Assembly (NCBI GenBank): GCA_050116155.1 | Contig: JASFPE010000004.1 | Coordinates: 1 to 34,882 of the forward strand | Origin: G020353355 sp050116155 | Lineage (GTDB): Bacteria > Desulfobacterota > Desulfobacteria > Desulfobacterales > JAHEIW01 | Reading direction: 5' to 3' | Length of the DNA stretch: 34,882 bases | In this document: positions 17,499 through 24,415 of the stretch, piece after piece | Layout of the letters: every line of letters starts with the position of its first letter | Position numbering within the stretch: the first letter of the stretch is position 1 | Program-made: the position numbers and the translations under genes | Notes under the pieces: model-generated | Seen by the model: the letters and a program-made list of their open reading frames with translations, nothing else | Databases searched by the model: none | Told to the model about the DNA's origin: nothing

Positions 17499-17669
17499 AA
17501 GCACCAAATTACAAATAAATCTCAATGACCAAAATTCAAAATCTCAAACGTTTCAACATTGAATACTCGGCCTGTTAAATGCCGCTTACGGCGGCCCCCG
17601 CATGGCGGGGATTTAACAGGGTAAAAATTTGGAATTTATTTGTTATTTGGGTATTGTAATTTGGTGCTT
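17499..17669. repeat. AT-rich inverted-repeat element with a second palindrome nested inside
   Basis: A perfect 16-base inverted repeat, AAGCACCAAATTACAA (17499-17514) and TTGTAATTTGGTGCTT (17654-17669), bounds an AT-rich element. Inside it, ACAAATAAAT (17511-17520) has its complement at 17634-17643. The GC-rich palindrome of 17571-17620 lies in the loop. The element occupies the middle of the 331-base gap between gpmI and fba (17401-17731); I see no gene there. It may be a mobile non-coding repeat or a transcript-end structure. Confidence 0.75.
17571..17620. repeat. 50-bp cloverleaf-like palindrome nested in the larger repeat
   Basis: CCTGTTAAAT (17571-17580) pairs perfectly with ATTTAACAGG (17611-17620). 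Between them are two further hairpins, GCCG-CTTA-CGGC (17581-17592) and CCCCGC-ATG-GCGGGG (17596-17610). The whole folds as an outer stem with two inner arms. Its GC-rich core contrasts with the AT-rich surroundings, which suggests a separate insertion. Confidence 0.8.
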
Positions 17670-17731
17670 TATAACTTGACGCTTGGTATTTTTTATAATC
17701 GAAGACCCAGCTAATTTTAGATATATGGAAA

Positions 17732-19390
17732 CTAATTGATAGTGACAAGGCTGGGCGTATAGTCCTCCGGTGGCTCAAAACCGAGCAGTCTCAGGCACGT
17801 CGCCGCTAAACTGCTGATTCCTAAATCAGTATACTCCGAAAGCCGCAGGTTTATCTTGCCGCTGGGCTCATATATGTACGCGAATACCGGATTCAATGAG
17901 TGCGCTGTTCTCGGCTTTGGTCTGCCGGTATTTTCATCGTAGACGATTTCCCCGGTCTTGGTATTGCACTCATACATATCATCCGAATTGCCGTGGTCTG
18001 CCGTCACAATCAGTATGCCGTTGGCAGCTTGGATGGCTTTGACCAGTCGGCCGATACACAAATCTACAGTCTCGACGGCAATCTCGACTGCCTCGGGTAT
18101 ACCCGTATGCCCGACCATGTCACCGTTGGCATAATTGAGCCGGATAAATTTGAATTCGCCCGTCATAATGGCTTCAACGACCTTATCGGTTATTTCGGCA
18201 GCTTTCATCCAGGGGCGTTGTTCGAAGGGGATAATATCAGAGGGAATCTCAACATATTCTTCGAGAGAATCGTCAAATTTACCGGATCGGTTTCCATTAA
18301 AAAAATAGGTCACATGGCCGAATTTTTGGGTCTCGCTGATAGCAAGCTGTTTCACACCGGCCTTGACCAGATATTCGCCTACGGTTCGATCGATCCCGGG
18401 TGGATTGACTAAATAATTTTGCGGGATCAGGGCATCGCCGTCGTATTGCATCATACCGGCATAAAGTACATTTCGCTTTGGTCCGCGGGGGAACTTAGCG
18501 AAATCTTCCGACTCAAAAGCCATGCTGATCTCGATAGCTCTGTCGCCCCGAAAATTGAAAAATATGACACTGTCGTTTTCATCAACGGGACCCAGTGGTG
18601 CATTGTTTCGAGCTATCACAAATGGGGGAAGGTCCTGGTCGATAACCCCTGGATTTTCACCTCGCAGTGTTTTAATGGCTTCATTGGCCGATTCAAACTT
18701 TCGCCCTTCTCCCAGCACATGTGTTTTCCATCCCAGTTCGACCATGCCCCAGTTTGCTTCATAGCGGTCCATGGTAATCTTCATGCGACCCCCGCCGGAG
18801 GCAATCGCAAAATCAATATCACTTTCCTTTCGAAGTTCAGCCAAGAAATTTTCGAGCCGATCGACATATTCCAAAGCCGATGTGGGGGGGACATCCCTGC
18901 CATCCAGCAGTATATGAACACAGGCCTTCTTGACACCCTGCTTTTTTGCCTCTTTCAGCAGAGCTTCCAGATGGTCGATATGGCTGTGAACATTGCCATC
19001 TGAAAATAGGCCGATAAAATGTAATTTAGAGTCATGGCTGACCACGTTTTGGATCAGTTCTTTCCATACTTCTCCTTCAAAAAGTGTTCTTTTTTCAATT
19101 GATTCATTGACGAGTTTTGCACCCTGGGCAAAGACGCGACCGCATCCGATGGCGTTGTGACCGATTTCGCTGTTGCCCATATCCGCATCAGAAGGCATCC
19201 CTACGGCGGTTCCATGGGCTTTAAGCCTGGAGGCCAGGGCATTTTTAGAAAGCCAGTCCAATACCGGAGTATTGGCCCTGGCTACCATATCACCCTCCCG
19301 GCAGGTGCCGATGCCAACGCCATCTAAAATAGCCAGAACAACCGGTCCTTCAGGCCCCTTGAAATTTTTTGTTTTTTTTAACGGTTTCAT
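17732..19390 (-). CDS. gpmI: 2,3-bisphosphoglycerate-independent phosphoglycerate mutase
   Basis: Cytosolic di-metal enzyme that interconverts 3- and 2-phosphoglycerate. At 552 aa it is at the long end for the family. The alkaline-phosphatase-like domain begins VVLAILDGVGIG, with the phosphoserine nucleophile S74 in MGNSEIGHNAIGCGR. LLDGRDVPPTSALEY marks the phosphotransferase domain, and late metal ligands appear in NYANGDMVGHTG and ADHGNSDDM. ATG 19390 follows AGGGG; an in-frame TTG at 19396 is less likely. It heads the co-oriented set that continues to aldolase and glycerate kinase, and its 2-phosphoglycerate substrate is the kinase product. A weak promoter may lie at 19427-19454. Confidence 0.94.
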   Translation of the reverse strand: MKPLKKTKNFKGPEGPVVLAILDGVGIGTCREGDMVARANTPVLDWLSKNALASRLKAHGTAVGMPSDADMGNSEIGHNAIGCGRVFAQGAKLVNESIEKRTLFEGEVWKELIQNVVSHDSKLHFIGLFSDGNVHSHIDHLEALLKEAKKQGVKKACVHILLDGRDVPPTSALEYVDRLENFLAELRKESDIDFAIASGGGRMKITMDRYEANWGMVELGWKTHVLGEGRKFESANEAIKTLRGENPGVIDQDLPPFVIARNNAPLGPVDENDSVIFFNFRGDRAIEISMAFESEDFAKFPRGPKRNVLYAGMMQYDGDALIPQNYLVNPPGIDRTVGEYLVKAGVKQLAISETQKFGHVTYFFNGNRSGKFDDSLEEYVEIPSDIIPFEQRPWMKAAEITDKVVEAIMTGEFKFIRLNYANGDMVGHTGIPEAVEIAVETVDLCIGRLVKAIQAANGILIVTADHGNSDDMYECNTKTGEIVYDENTGRPKPRTAHSLNPVFAYIYEPSGKINLRLSEYTDLGISSLAATCLRLLGFEPPEDYTPSLVTIN

Positions 19391-19426
19391 ATCCAACCCC
19401 TGCGAACGATCCGTCTCGAGTGCAAG

Positions 19427-19454
19427 CCTATATTATCTGAAGTTTCTTAGACAA
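19427..19454 (-). promoter_or_regulatory. weak candidate promoter for gpmI
   Basis: On the minus strand TTGTCT (plus positions 19449-19454) and TATAGG (19427-19432) are 16 bases apart, about 37 bases before the gpmI ATG. It lies in the 70 bases between the phosphatase remnant and gpmI. Hexamer matches are only moderate. Confidence 0.3.
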
Positions 19455-19460
19455 ACTAAA

Positions 19461-19830
19461 TTACTGCTTCTCCGGTCTTTTTAAATACTGCATTTCAATA
19501 ATGGTAATGTCGTCCTGGAGCCGGATATCGTTTGAAAACTTCAACATTTCCTTCTCCAGCAAATCCAAGTTGAGTTCTGTGCGGGGATAATCAAGGCGTT
19601 TCAAAATTCAGGCAATACTCTTCGCCGCACAATCGGTGTCCGTCCTTGTCCTCATGGTTAAGGATGTCGTCCAGACAGGCACGGCCCACCACATCCTCAG
19701 AACGCCAGCCCGTAATGAGTTCGGCAGATTTGCTCCAGTATATAATGCGACGCTCGCGATCGCACACGTAAACGCCTTCACTGAGGCAATCCAAAATTTC
19801 TTCAGATGAAATATTCAGTTCATTCGGCAT
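19461..19830 (-). pseudogene. remnant of a PAS-domain / SpoIIE-type phosphatase gene with internal deletion
   Basis: The 5' part (19830 to 19591) encodes the first 79 residues of a PAS sensor: LSEGVYVCDRERRIIYWSKSAE, ITGWRSEDVVGR, then EDKDGHRLCGEEYC, where the frame soon stops. In another frame the minus strand continues as LKRLDYPRTELNLDLLEKEM and ends LQDDITIIEMQYLKRPEKQ at the TAA in 19461-19463. QDDITII is the C-terminal signature of SpoIIE/PP2C-type serine phosphatases. The simplest reading is a PAS-SpoIIE gene that lost its middle, joined near 19600 with a frameshift. The ATG still has AGGA upstream, so a free PAS peptide could be made. Order and families are seen; the deletion is inferred. 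Confidence 0.6.
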
Positions 19831-19897
19831 GGCACAAGATCCTATGTCATTCTTTTATCAAGTGGAAGATACCAGCCATACGCCTGAGGAACAGTAT

Positions 19898-20488
19898 TTA
19901 TTGCGACATATCGATTTTGGTAAACTTTGCGCCCTTGAGGGAAAAATCTCCGATAAAGCCCTTGACATCATATACAAACCCGAGAATCGGATGGTTCGAG
20001 ATCATCGTCGTGACACTGGCGCCGCCGCCCACGGTAATGAGAGCCACGTTGCCGTCGAGACCGGCTTCCCAACCTTCACTTGTCCGGAAGCTCTTCAAGG
20101 CAGCATCCGTCATAAAGGCGATAACGATATCTTTGACTTGTGCACCGATTTGTATACCGATGGAACCGGAAATGAGGCGGTAATAATCAACCGTCTTTCC
20201 ATGAATTCTTAATGCCCCCTGGCCGTATTCACCACCGACAATTAATCCGGCCTTTTTCACATCTGGCAGAATCAGCAGTGCCTTGGCTTTGCTGGCGACC
20301 TCCTTGGCACCCTCTACCTGCGTGAAAAATCGATCCAGGGCCGCATCAGCGCTGGCATCGATTTCCTTGGCCGTTTTGGCATGCACGATCTGCGAAAACC
20401 CGCCAGAAGAGACGATGATGGCCATCAGTGCTACAATCATAACTCTATATAATATGAATGTCTTTTTTACAGGTATTTGTTTTTTCAT
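19898..20488 (-). CDS. SYLF (Ysc84-like) lipid-binding domain protein, exported
   Basis: Protein of 196 aa with a basic N-terminus and hydrophobic signal segment ending near IVHAKT, so probably secreted to the periplasm. The mature part shows the SYLF pattern: ILPDVKKAGLIVGGEYGQGAL, YYRLISGSIGIQIGAQ, AALKSF, then VALITVGGGASVTT. SYLF domains bind phosphoinositides in eukaryotes; in bacteria the function is unknown. GAAGGGAG precedes the ATG. The gene is preceded by the terminator at 20533-20572, so it likely has its own transcription unit, and the phosphatase remnant follows 67 bases later. Confidence 0.88.
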   Translation of the reverse strand: MKKQIPVKKTFILYRVMIVALMAIIVSSGGFSQIVHAKTAKEIDASADAALDRFFTQVEGAKEVASKAKALLILPDVKKAGLIVGGEYGQGALRIHGKTVDYYRLISGSIGIQIGAQVKDIVIAFMTDAALKSFRTSEGWEAGLDGNVALITVGGGASVTTMISNHPILGFVYDVKGFIGDFSLKGAKFTKIDMSQ

Positions 20489-20532
20489 GATATTATCTCC
20501 CTTCGCAATGGCGAACGCAGCAACACGTAAAA

Positions 20533-20572
20533 AATCAGCGGCGATAAGTGAGTTCTATGACTACCGCCGCTG
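20533..20572 (-). terminator. Rho-independent terminator after the lipoprotein gene
   Basis: On the minus strand CAGCGGCG and CGCCGCTG (plus positions 20565-20572 and 20536-20543) form an eight-pair GC-rich stem followed by ATTTTTTA. The loop is long (21 bases). It lies just downstream of the lipoprotein stop and upstream of the SYLF gene. Confidence 0.65.
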
Positions 20573-20593
20573 TAAGGGCCGGAGAAAATAAAG

Positions 20594-21169
20594 TTACTTC
20601 GAATAATTGTGAGCGGTTAGGTGAACATTCAATTTTTCGCGTTTTTCTTTTCCATTTTGCCTGACCACAAATTCGATTCCGCTTTTGCCTGCCGGTATGG
20701 GTCCTGGAGAATAAGCTCCCCCCCGCGATTTCGGTTGTCTGCCGTATGGGTCAACCATGGGTTGTCGGGCAATAAGTTTTAGAGGGTAAAGGAGCTGTGA
20801 TTTCGTCTGTCCTGCAGGAATCGTAACCACAAGTCCCCTGCTGAGTTCTTTGTATTTTTCAAAATCCAGACCTTCTTCTGTCAGAATCATGTCCCCCACA
20901 AATCGTCCGTATCTGCGCTCATTGAAAAGGTAATACGTTTCTTCCCAGGCTATCTTCAGGTCTTTATCGGTTTTGTTGGTAACCACAAAGCGAAAACCAT
21001 TGAAAAAGTGATAGCCGGCCGCCAGTTCCGGTTCAAACTCAATCTCAAAATAATCATTGCCGACCTTCTGGATGGCAGGGTCACTTGAATACACCTGTAC
21101 CCCCGCACATCCCGCAAAAGCGAATATAAATCCTATAAAGATTACTGCCCGTAACGCTTTTTTTGTCAT
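20594..21169 (-). CDS. putative lipoprotein of unknown function
   Basis: A 191-aa protein with a lipoprotein signal peptide: MTKK, a hydrophobic stretch, then FAGC with C21 as the likely lipidated residue. The mature part is beta-rich, with NGFRFVVTNKTDKDLKIAWEETYYL, IPAGQTKSQLLYPL and, at the end, IEFVVRQNGKEKREKLNVHLTA. This suggests an immunoglobulin-like fold, but I do not recognise the family. The start is set by AGGAGGTG six bases before ATG 21169; the frame is open further upstream without a ribosome site. It is flanked by terminators on both sides, so it is probably monocistronic. Confidence 0.75.
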   Translation of the reverse strand: MTKKALRAVIFIGFIFAFAGCAGVQVYSSDPAIQKVGNDYFEIEFEPELAAGYHFFNGFRFVVTNKTDKDLKIAWEETYYLFNERRYGRFVGDMILTEEGLDFEKYKELSRGLVVTIPAGQTKSQLLYPLKLIARQPMVDPYGRQPKSRGGAYSPGPIPAGKSGIEFVVRQNGKEKREKLNVHLTAHNYSK

Positions 21170-21249
21170 CGTGACACCTCCTGAAACCGATCCTCCATAA
21201 TTGATTGATATGTTACAACACGTCATTTTAAACACTAAACACCATATAC

Positions 21250-21296
21250 AAAACACACTCGTAAAAAGTTGCGTTTCCGGCTTTTTACGAGAGTGT
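21250..21296 (-). terminator. terminator hairpin after the octaheme cytochrome gene
   Basis: ACACACTCGTAAAAAG (21253-21268) and CTTTTTACGAGAGTGT (21281-21296) form a 16-base stem with one mismatch and a 12-base loop. On the minus strand it is followed by a T4 run. It lies about 110 bases downstream of the cytochrome stop codon and would end the bactofilin-bc transcript. The symmetric A/T arms also allow termination in the other direction. Confidence 0.7.
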
Positions 21297-21407
21297 TAAT
21301 TCATGTGTTTTACAATAAGTCAGGCGAAAATCGAAGTCAACCCATTCCAATTTGCCGGCCCAACTATCCGCATTTTGGGGACACTACACTGGTCATCGCT
21401 TTACCTT

Positions 21408-23717
21408 TTACGGTTTGGTCTTTGTTTGAAGACGCTTGTCGATAAATTCGAGAAGATCATGTCCGGTGGCGTTCAATGGGTGCTTGGCCACCATCTGTTC
21501 CGCCATGCGCCTGGCTTCAGGAAGCCTTCCTCTTTTGAGATAAAAATCAGCCAGCGCATAGAGAAAATCGATCTGATCCGGCTGGATATCCAGGGCCGTT
21601 AACAGCGATGCCTCGGCTGCAGAATCCTTTTTTAGATATTGCTGAAGCAAACCCAGATTGTAGTGGATGCGGGCCCTGTGGGGCATGCCTTTGGCTGCTT
21701 TGCTCAGATGTTGTTCGGCGTCGACATATTTCTTTTCTTCTGCTAGCAGCAACCCCAGAGAATAATGCACCTCATACAATTCAGGCTGGCTGACCAACAC
21801 CTGGCGCAACAGGTTTTCGGCCTTGTCGTTTTGACCCATTCGATTATACAACATCGCCAGGTTAACCATGGCCGGATAAAACAGACTGTCGATTTTGATA
21901 GCTGCCAGGTAGTGGTCAATGGCATTTTGGGGTTGATTGAGCGCCACATAGAGATTTCCCAGATTGTATCGACCAAAAGCAAAATCCGCGGAATACTCCA
22001 TGGATCGTTGATGTTCCATTATGGCGTTCTGATAAACTTCTTTCTGACTTTTATCCAACTGAGGCTTCGATATTTCAGTCATTCGCCTGGCGGCTTCGGT
22101 GCGAACGGCTTTTACCGGGTCATAAAGCATGGATGTCAAAATCGCGGCCTGATTTTGGATGTTAGACAGGTTTATATTATTCAGGGCTGCCTGGCGAACC
22201 AGCGCTTCTTCATCCATGAGCGCCAATTTATAAGCCTGGTTGGACGCTTCCCCCGGATATGCCCTTAGAAGGGACAGGGCCGTGGAGCGAACGATAACCG
22301 GATACAATGGATCCCCGGCTAAGTTAATCAGATCGGCGTGAGCATCCGGCCGCATCTTGCGACCGGCATCGATAATGGTGCCGTAATGCGCCCGGCGTCC
22401 GGGACCATACCATTTGGTGATATACCCATCGGACCACTGGTTGGTTTTATCGGTATGGCAGCGGTTGCAGGCATTAGGGGTGCCAAGCACAATACTGAGA
22501 TCAGGTCGCGGAATCCGGAGGCTGTGATCAGGGCGGTAATCGATGCCCATGTAATTTCGCCCTGGCATGTGGCATTCGACACACTCGGCGCCGCTTCCCA
22601 CTTCAAACAGTACTTGTCCTTCATTAGATAAAATCGGCTCGCCCTGTTCACCTTTCTCTTTGTGAAAATGATGTGATTTGGTGTCATAAATAGCCGCACG
22701 ATGGCATTGCAGACAGAGGGCGTTCCCGCTTTCAATGGTTTTAGTGCTGTGTACGTCGTGGCAGTCACTGCAGCGAACATCCCGATAATACATTTTACTC
22801 TGGGTGAATGAGCCATAGACATATACTTCTTCCAATATTTGTCCATCCGGGTAGTATATATCTTCGTTGAGCAGACTCGGCAACATGCTGTCCAACAGAT
22901 CCGGTTCGGCGTGCATATAATCGCCCAGGATGGCACGGCGTGAATGACAGGGAGCACAGAGTTCCACCTGGCTGCGAGAGTTAATACCCTTTGTCTTTAC
23001 CGCCAGTCTGTAGTTTTCGACTTGCGGTCGGGCCATGTCCGGCAATTCGGCCCAAGCCACATGATGAGAACCCGGGCCGTGACAGGCTTCGCAACTGACA
23101 TCAATTTCCGTCCAGATGGTTTGGTAAGAATCTGCCTTGAGGTCGTAGTTTTTTTTCAGATCGGTGGAGTGACATTCGGCGCACATGCCGTTCCAGTTCT
23201 GACCAGCATTGGTCCAGTAAAGCCAGTCGTCAGGGGCAATGGGTGCCTTCGGATAAAGGTGGTACCAGGCGCTTTTGTCGACATCCCAGGCAATGGGCAG
23301 ACACTGCAAGCGCCCCCCCTCAAATGGCACCAGATATTGCTGCAGAGGATACCATCCGAAGGTGTGGGTGATCTCAAACTCACCCATCTTGCCGTCCGGT
23401 CCCTGGGTGTGAACGAAGAACTTTTCACCGACGCGATAGAAACGGGAGCTGACGCCATGAAATTCCACGACGGCATTGTTGAAATTACCCAGCACGGTGG
23501 TGCCACTGGCAACGTCCATGGCATGATCATGGTGGGAATCTTGCCACTTGTCGTATTCTGCCTTGTGGCAATCCACGCATTTTTTACTACCGACAAAGGT
23601 GGCCTGCGGTCTCGGCTCGGGCAAATGCCGGAAGTGCTTCTCTTTCAGCAGATAAGCCGGGATGCAGAGAATGATAACGAGTGTTGCAATTATTCCAATT
23701 ATTTTCCAATTTTTCAT
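21408..23717 (-). CDS. octaheme c-type cytochrome with HEAT-like and TPR domains
   Basis: A 769-aa exported electron carrier. A single N-terminal hydrophobic helix (residues 6-24) anchors or exports it. Eight CxxCH heme sites follow: CVDCH (47-51), CAECH, CEACH, CAPCH, CSDCH, CLQCH, CVECH and CNRCH (417-421). This is the cytochrome c554-like multiheme region. Residues 455-560 look like HEAT repeats, and about 575-750 are TPRs (YNLGNLYVALNQPQNAIDHY and similar). It ends the set with cytochrome b and Rieske protein, so it probably takes electrons from that complex and docks partners through the TPRs. No catalytic activity can be read. The ATG has no visible Shine-Dalgarno sequence; a repeat abuts it. 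Confidence 0.9.
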   Translation of the reverse strand: MKNWKIIGIIATLVIILCIPAYLLKEKHFRHLPEPRPQATFVGSKKCVDCHKAEYDKWQDSHHDHAMDVASGTTVLGNFNNAVVEFHGVSSRFYRVGEKFFVHTQGPDGKMGEFEITHTFGWYPLQQYLVPFEGGRLQCLPIAWDVDKSAWYHLYPKAPIAPDDWLYWTNAGQNWNGMCAECHSTDLKKNYDLKADSYQTIWTEIDVSCEACHGPGSHHVAWAELPDMARPQVENYRLAVKTKGINSRSQVELCAPCHSRRAILGDYMHAEPDLLDSMLPSLLNEDIYYPDGQILEEVYVYGSFTQSKMYYRDVRCSDCHDVHSTKTIESGNALCLQCHRAAIYDTKSHHFHKEKGEQGEPILSNEGQVLFEVGSGAECVECHMPGRNYMGIDYRPDHSLRIPRPDLSIVLGTPNACNRCHTDKTNQWSDGYITKWYGPGRRAHYGTIIDAGRKMRPDAHADLINLAGDPLYPVIVRSTALSLLRAYPGEASNQAYKLALMDEEALVRQAALNNINLSNIQNQAAILTSMLYDPVKAVRTEAARRMTEISKPQLDKSQKEVYQNAIMEHQRSMEYSADFAFGRYNLGNLYVALNQPQNAIDHYLAAIKIDSLFYPAMVNLAMLYNRMGQNDKAENLLRQVLVSQPELYEVHYSLGLLLAEEKKYVDAEQHLSKAAKGMPHRARIHYNLGLLQQYLKKDSAAEASLLTALDIQPDQIDFLYALADFYLKRGRLPEARRMAEQMVAKHPLNATGHDLLEFIDKRLQTKTKP

Positions 23718-23723
23718 TTTTTT

Positions 23724-23766
23724 TTAGACAGGATTACAGGATTGACAGGATATCCTGTCAGGATTT
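23724..23766. repeat. ACAGGATT repeat with perfect 18-base palindrome
   Basis: The plus strand reads GACAGGATTACAGGATTGACAGGAT and then its mirror. TGACAGGATATCCTGTCA at 23743-23760 is a perfect palindrome followed by GGATTTTTTC. The palindrome contains the Rieske stop codon, and the repeat ends a few bases before the cytochrome ATG. It could fold as a hairpin in the transcript between these two genes. Confidence 0.75.
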
Positions 23767-24282
23767 TTTCTTTGGATACGTGACTTGTTCTACCCGAAAC
23801 GAGCTACGTTTGATCGGGGCGCCTGTATCAACTTTTATGACCTTGTTTTCAATTGCGATTGGATAAATATCCAGTGGCCGGGGAGCCGGTGACTTGATAA
23901 CCCTGCCGGTAATATCAAAAGCCGAGGCATGACAGGGGCAGACGAATTTGCTTTCTTTTTCCACCCAGGGAACCGTGCAACCGAGGTGGGTGCAGGTTCG
24001 TGACAGCGCCAGGAATCCACCATTTTCCTGCCGCGCAAGGTAAAACCGCCCGCGTATAAAGGCGGTAACCGAATTCGGTGAAAATTTATCGACCGATCCT
24101 GCAGTGATGATACTTTCGGTATCATCAGCACGAATCGCAGATTTTCGTGGCCACAGGTATGCAAATACAACTGCAACGAATTCGGCCAAAGCAAGCCCAC
24201 CTAAGACTATCCATAATTTATTCAAAAAGGATCGACGAGATGGGGCTGGTTTTGTATTGGAATTATCATTTTTTTTCGTCAT
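23758..24282 (-). CDS. Rieske [2Fe-2S] protein of a bc-type complex
   Basis: A 174-aa Rieske subunit that passes electrons from quinol to a c-type cytochrome. The N-terminus has a twin-arginine motif, SRRSFLNKL (15-23), and one transmembrane helix (24-44). The cluster-binding boxes are C97-T-H99-L-G-C102 and C115-P-C-H118, giving two Cys and two His ligands plus the usual disulfide pair C102/C117. ATG 24282 is chosen because AGGG lies just upstream and the frame before it is repeat-derived. Cytochrome b is encoded 133 bases upstream. The last codons overlap a palindromic repeat, which may have altered the C-terminus (PKKKS). Confidence 0.94.
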   Translation of the reverse strand: MTKKNDNSNTKPAPSRRSFLNKLWIVLGGLALAEFVAVVFAYLWPRKSAIRADDTESIITAGSVDKFSPNSVTAFIRGRFYLARQENGGFLALSRTCTHLGCTVPWVEKESKFVCPCHASAFDITGRVIKSPAPRPLDIYPIAIENKVIKVDTGAPIKRSSFRVEQVTYPKKKS

Positions 24283-24302
24283 ATAACCCTGAATCTCCTG
24301 AA

Positions 24303-24380
24303 GGTTTTCAGTAATATGAAAATTCCGAATTTCGAAATCCGAAATCCGAAACAAATCCTAAATCCAAATGTTCAAATTAA
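24303..24380. repeat. short AAATCCGAAATCC-type repeats between cytochrome b and Rieske
   Basis: The 133-base gap contains AATTTCGAAATCCGAAATCC followed by diverging copies of AAATCC up to about 24370. It includes a small ATTTCGAAAT palindrome. It is low in complexity and non-coding, and breaks an otherwise compact gene set. Confidence 0.5.
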
Positions 24381-24415
24381 AATTCACCCCATAATGGCGA
24401 TAGAGCACCCATAAT

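Noticed and set aside
14873..17669. CRISPR array
   Set aside because: The repeats here are single inverted elements of different sequence, without regular spacing or repeated units with spacers.
19829..20212. Plus-strand open frame opposite the SYLF gene
   Set aside because: It overlaps a gene with signal peptide, ribosome site and SYLF motifs; no independent support.
22944..23783. Plus-strand open frame across the multiheme cytochrome
   Set aside because: The opposite strand encodes heme motifs here; the frame has no family features.
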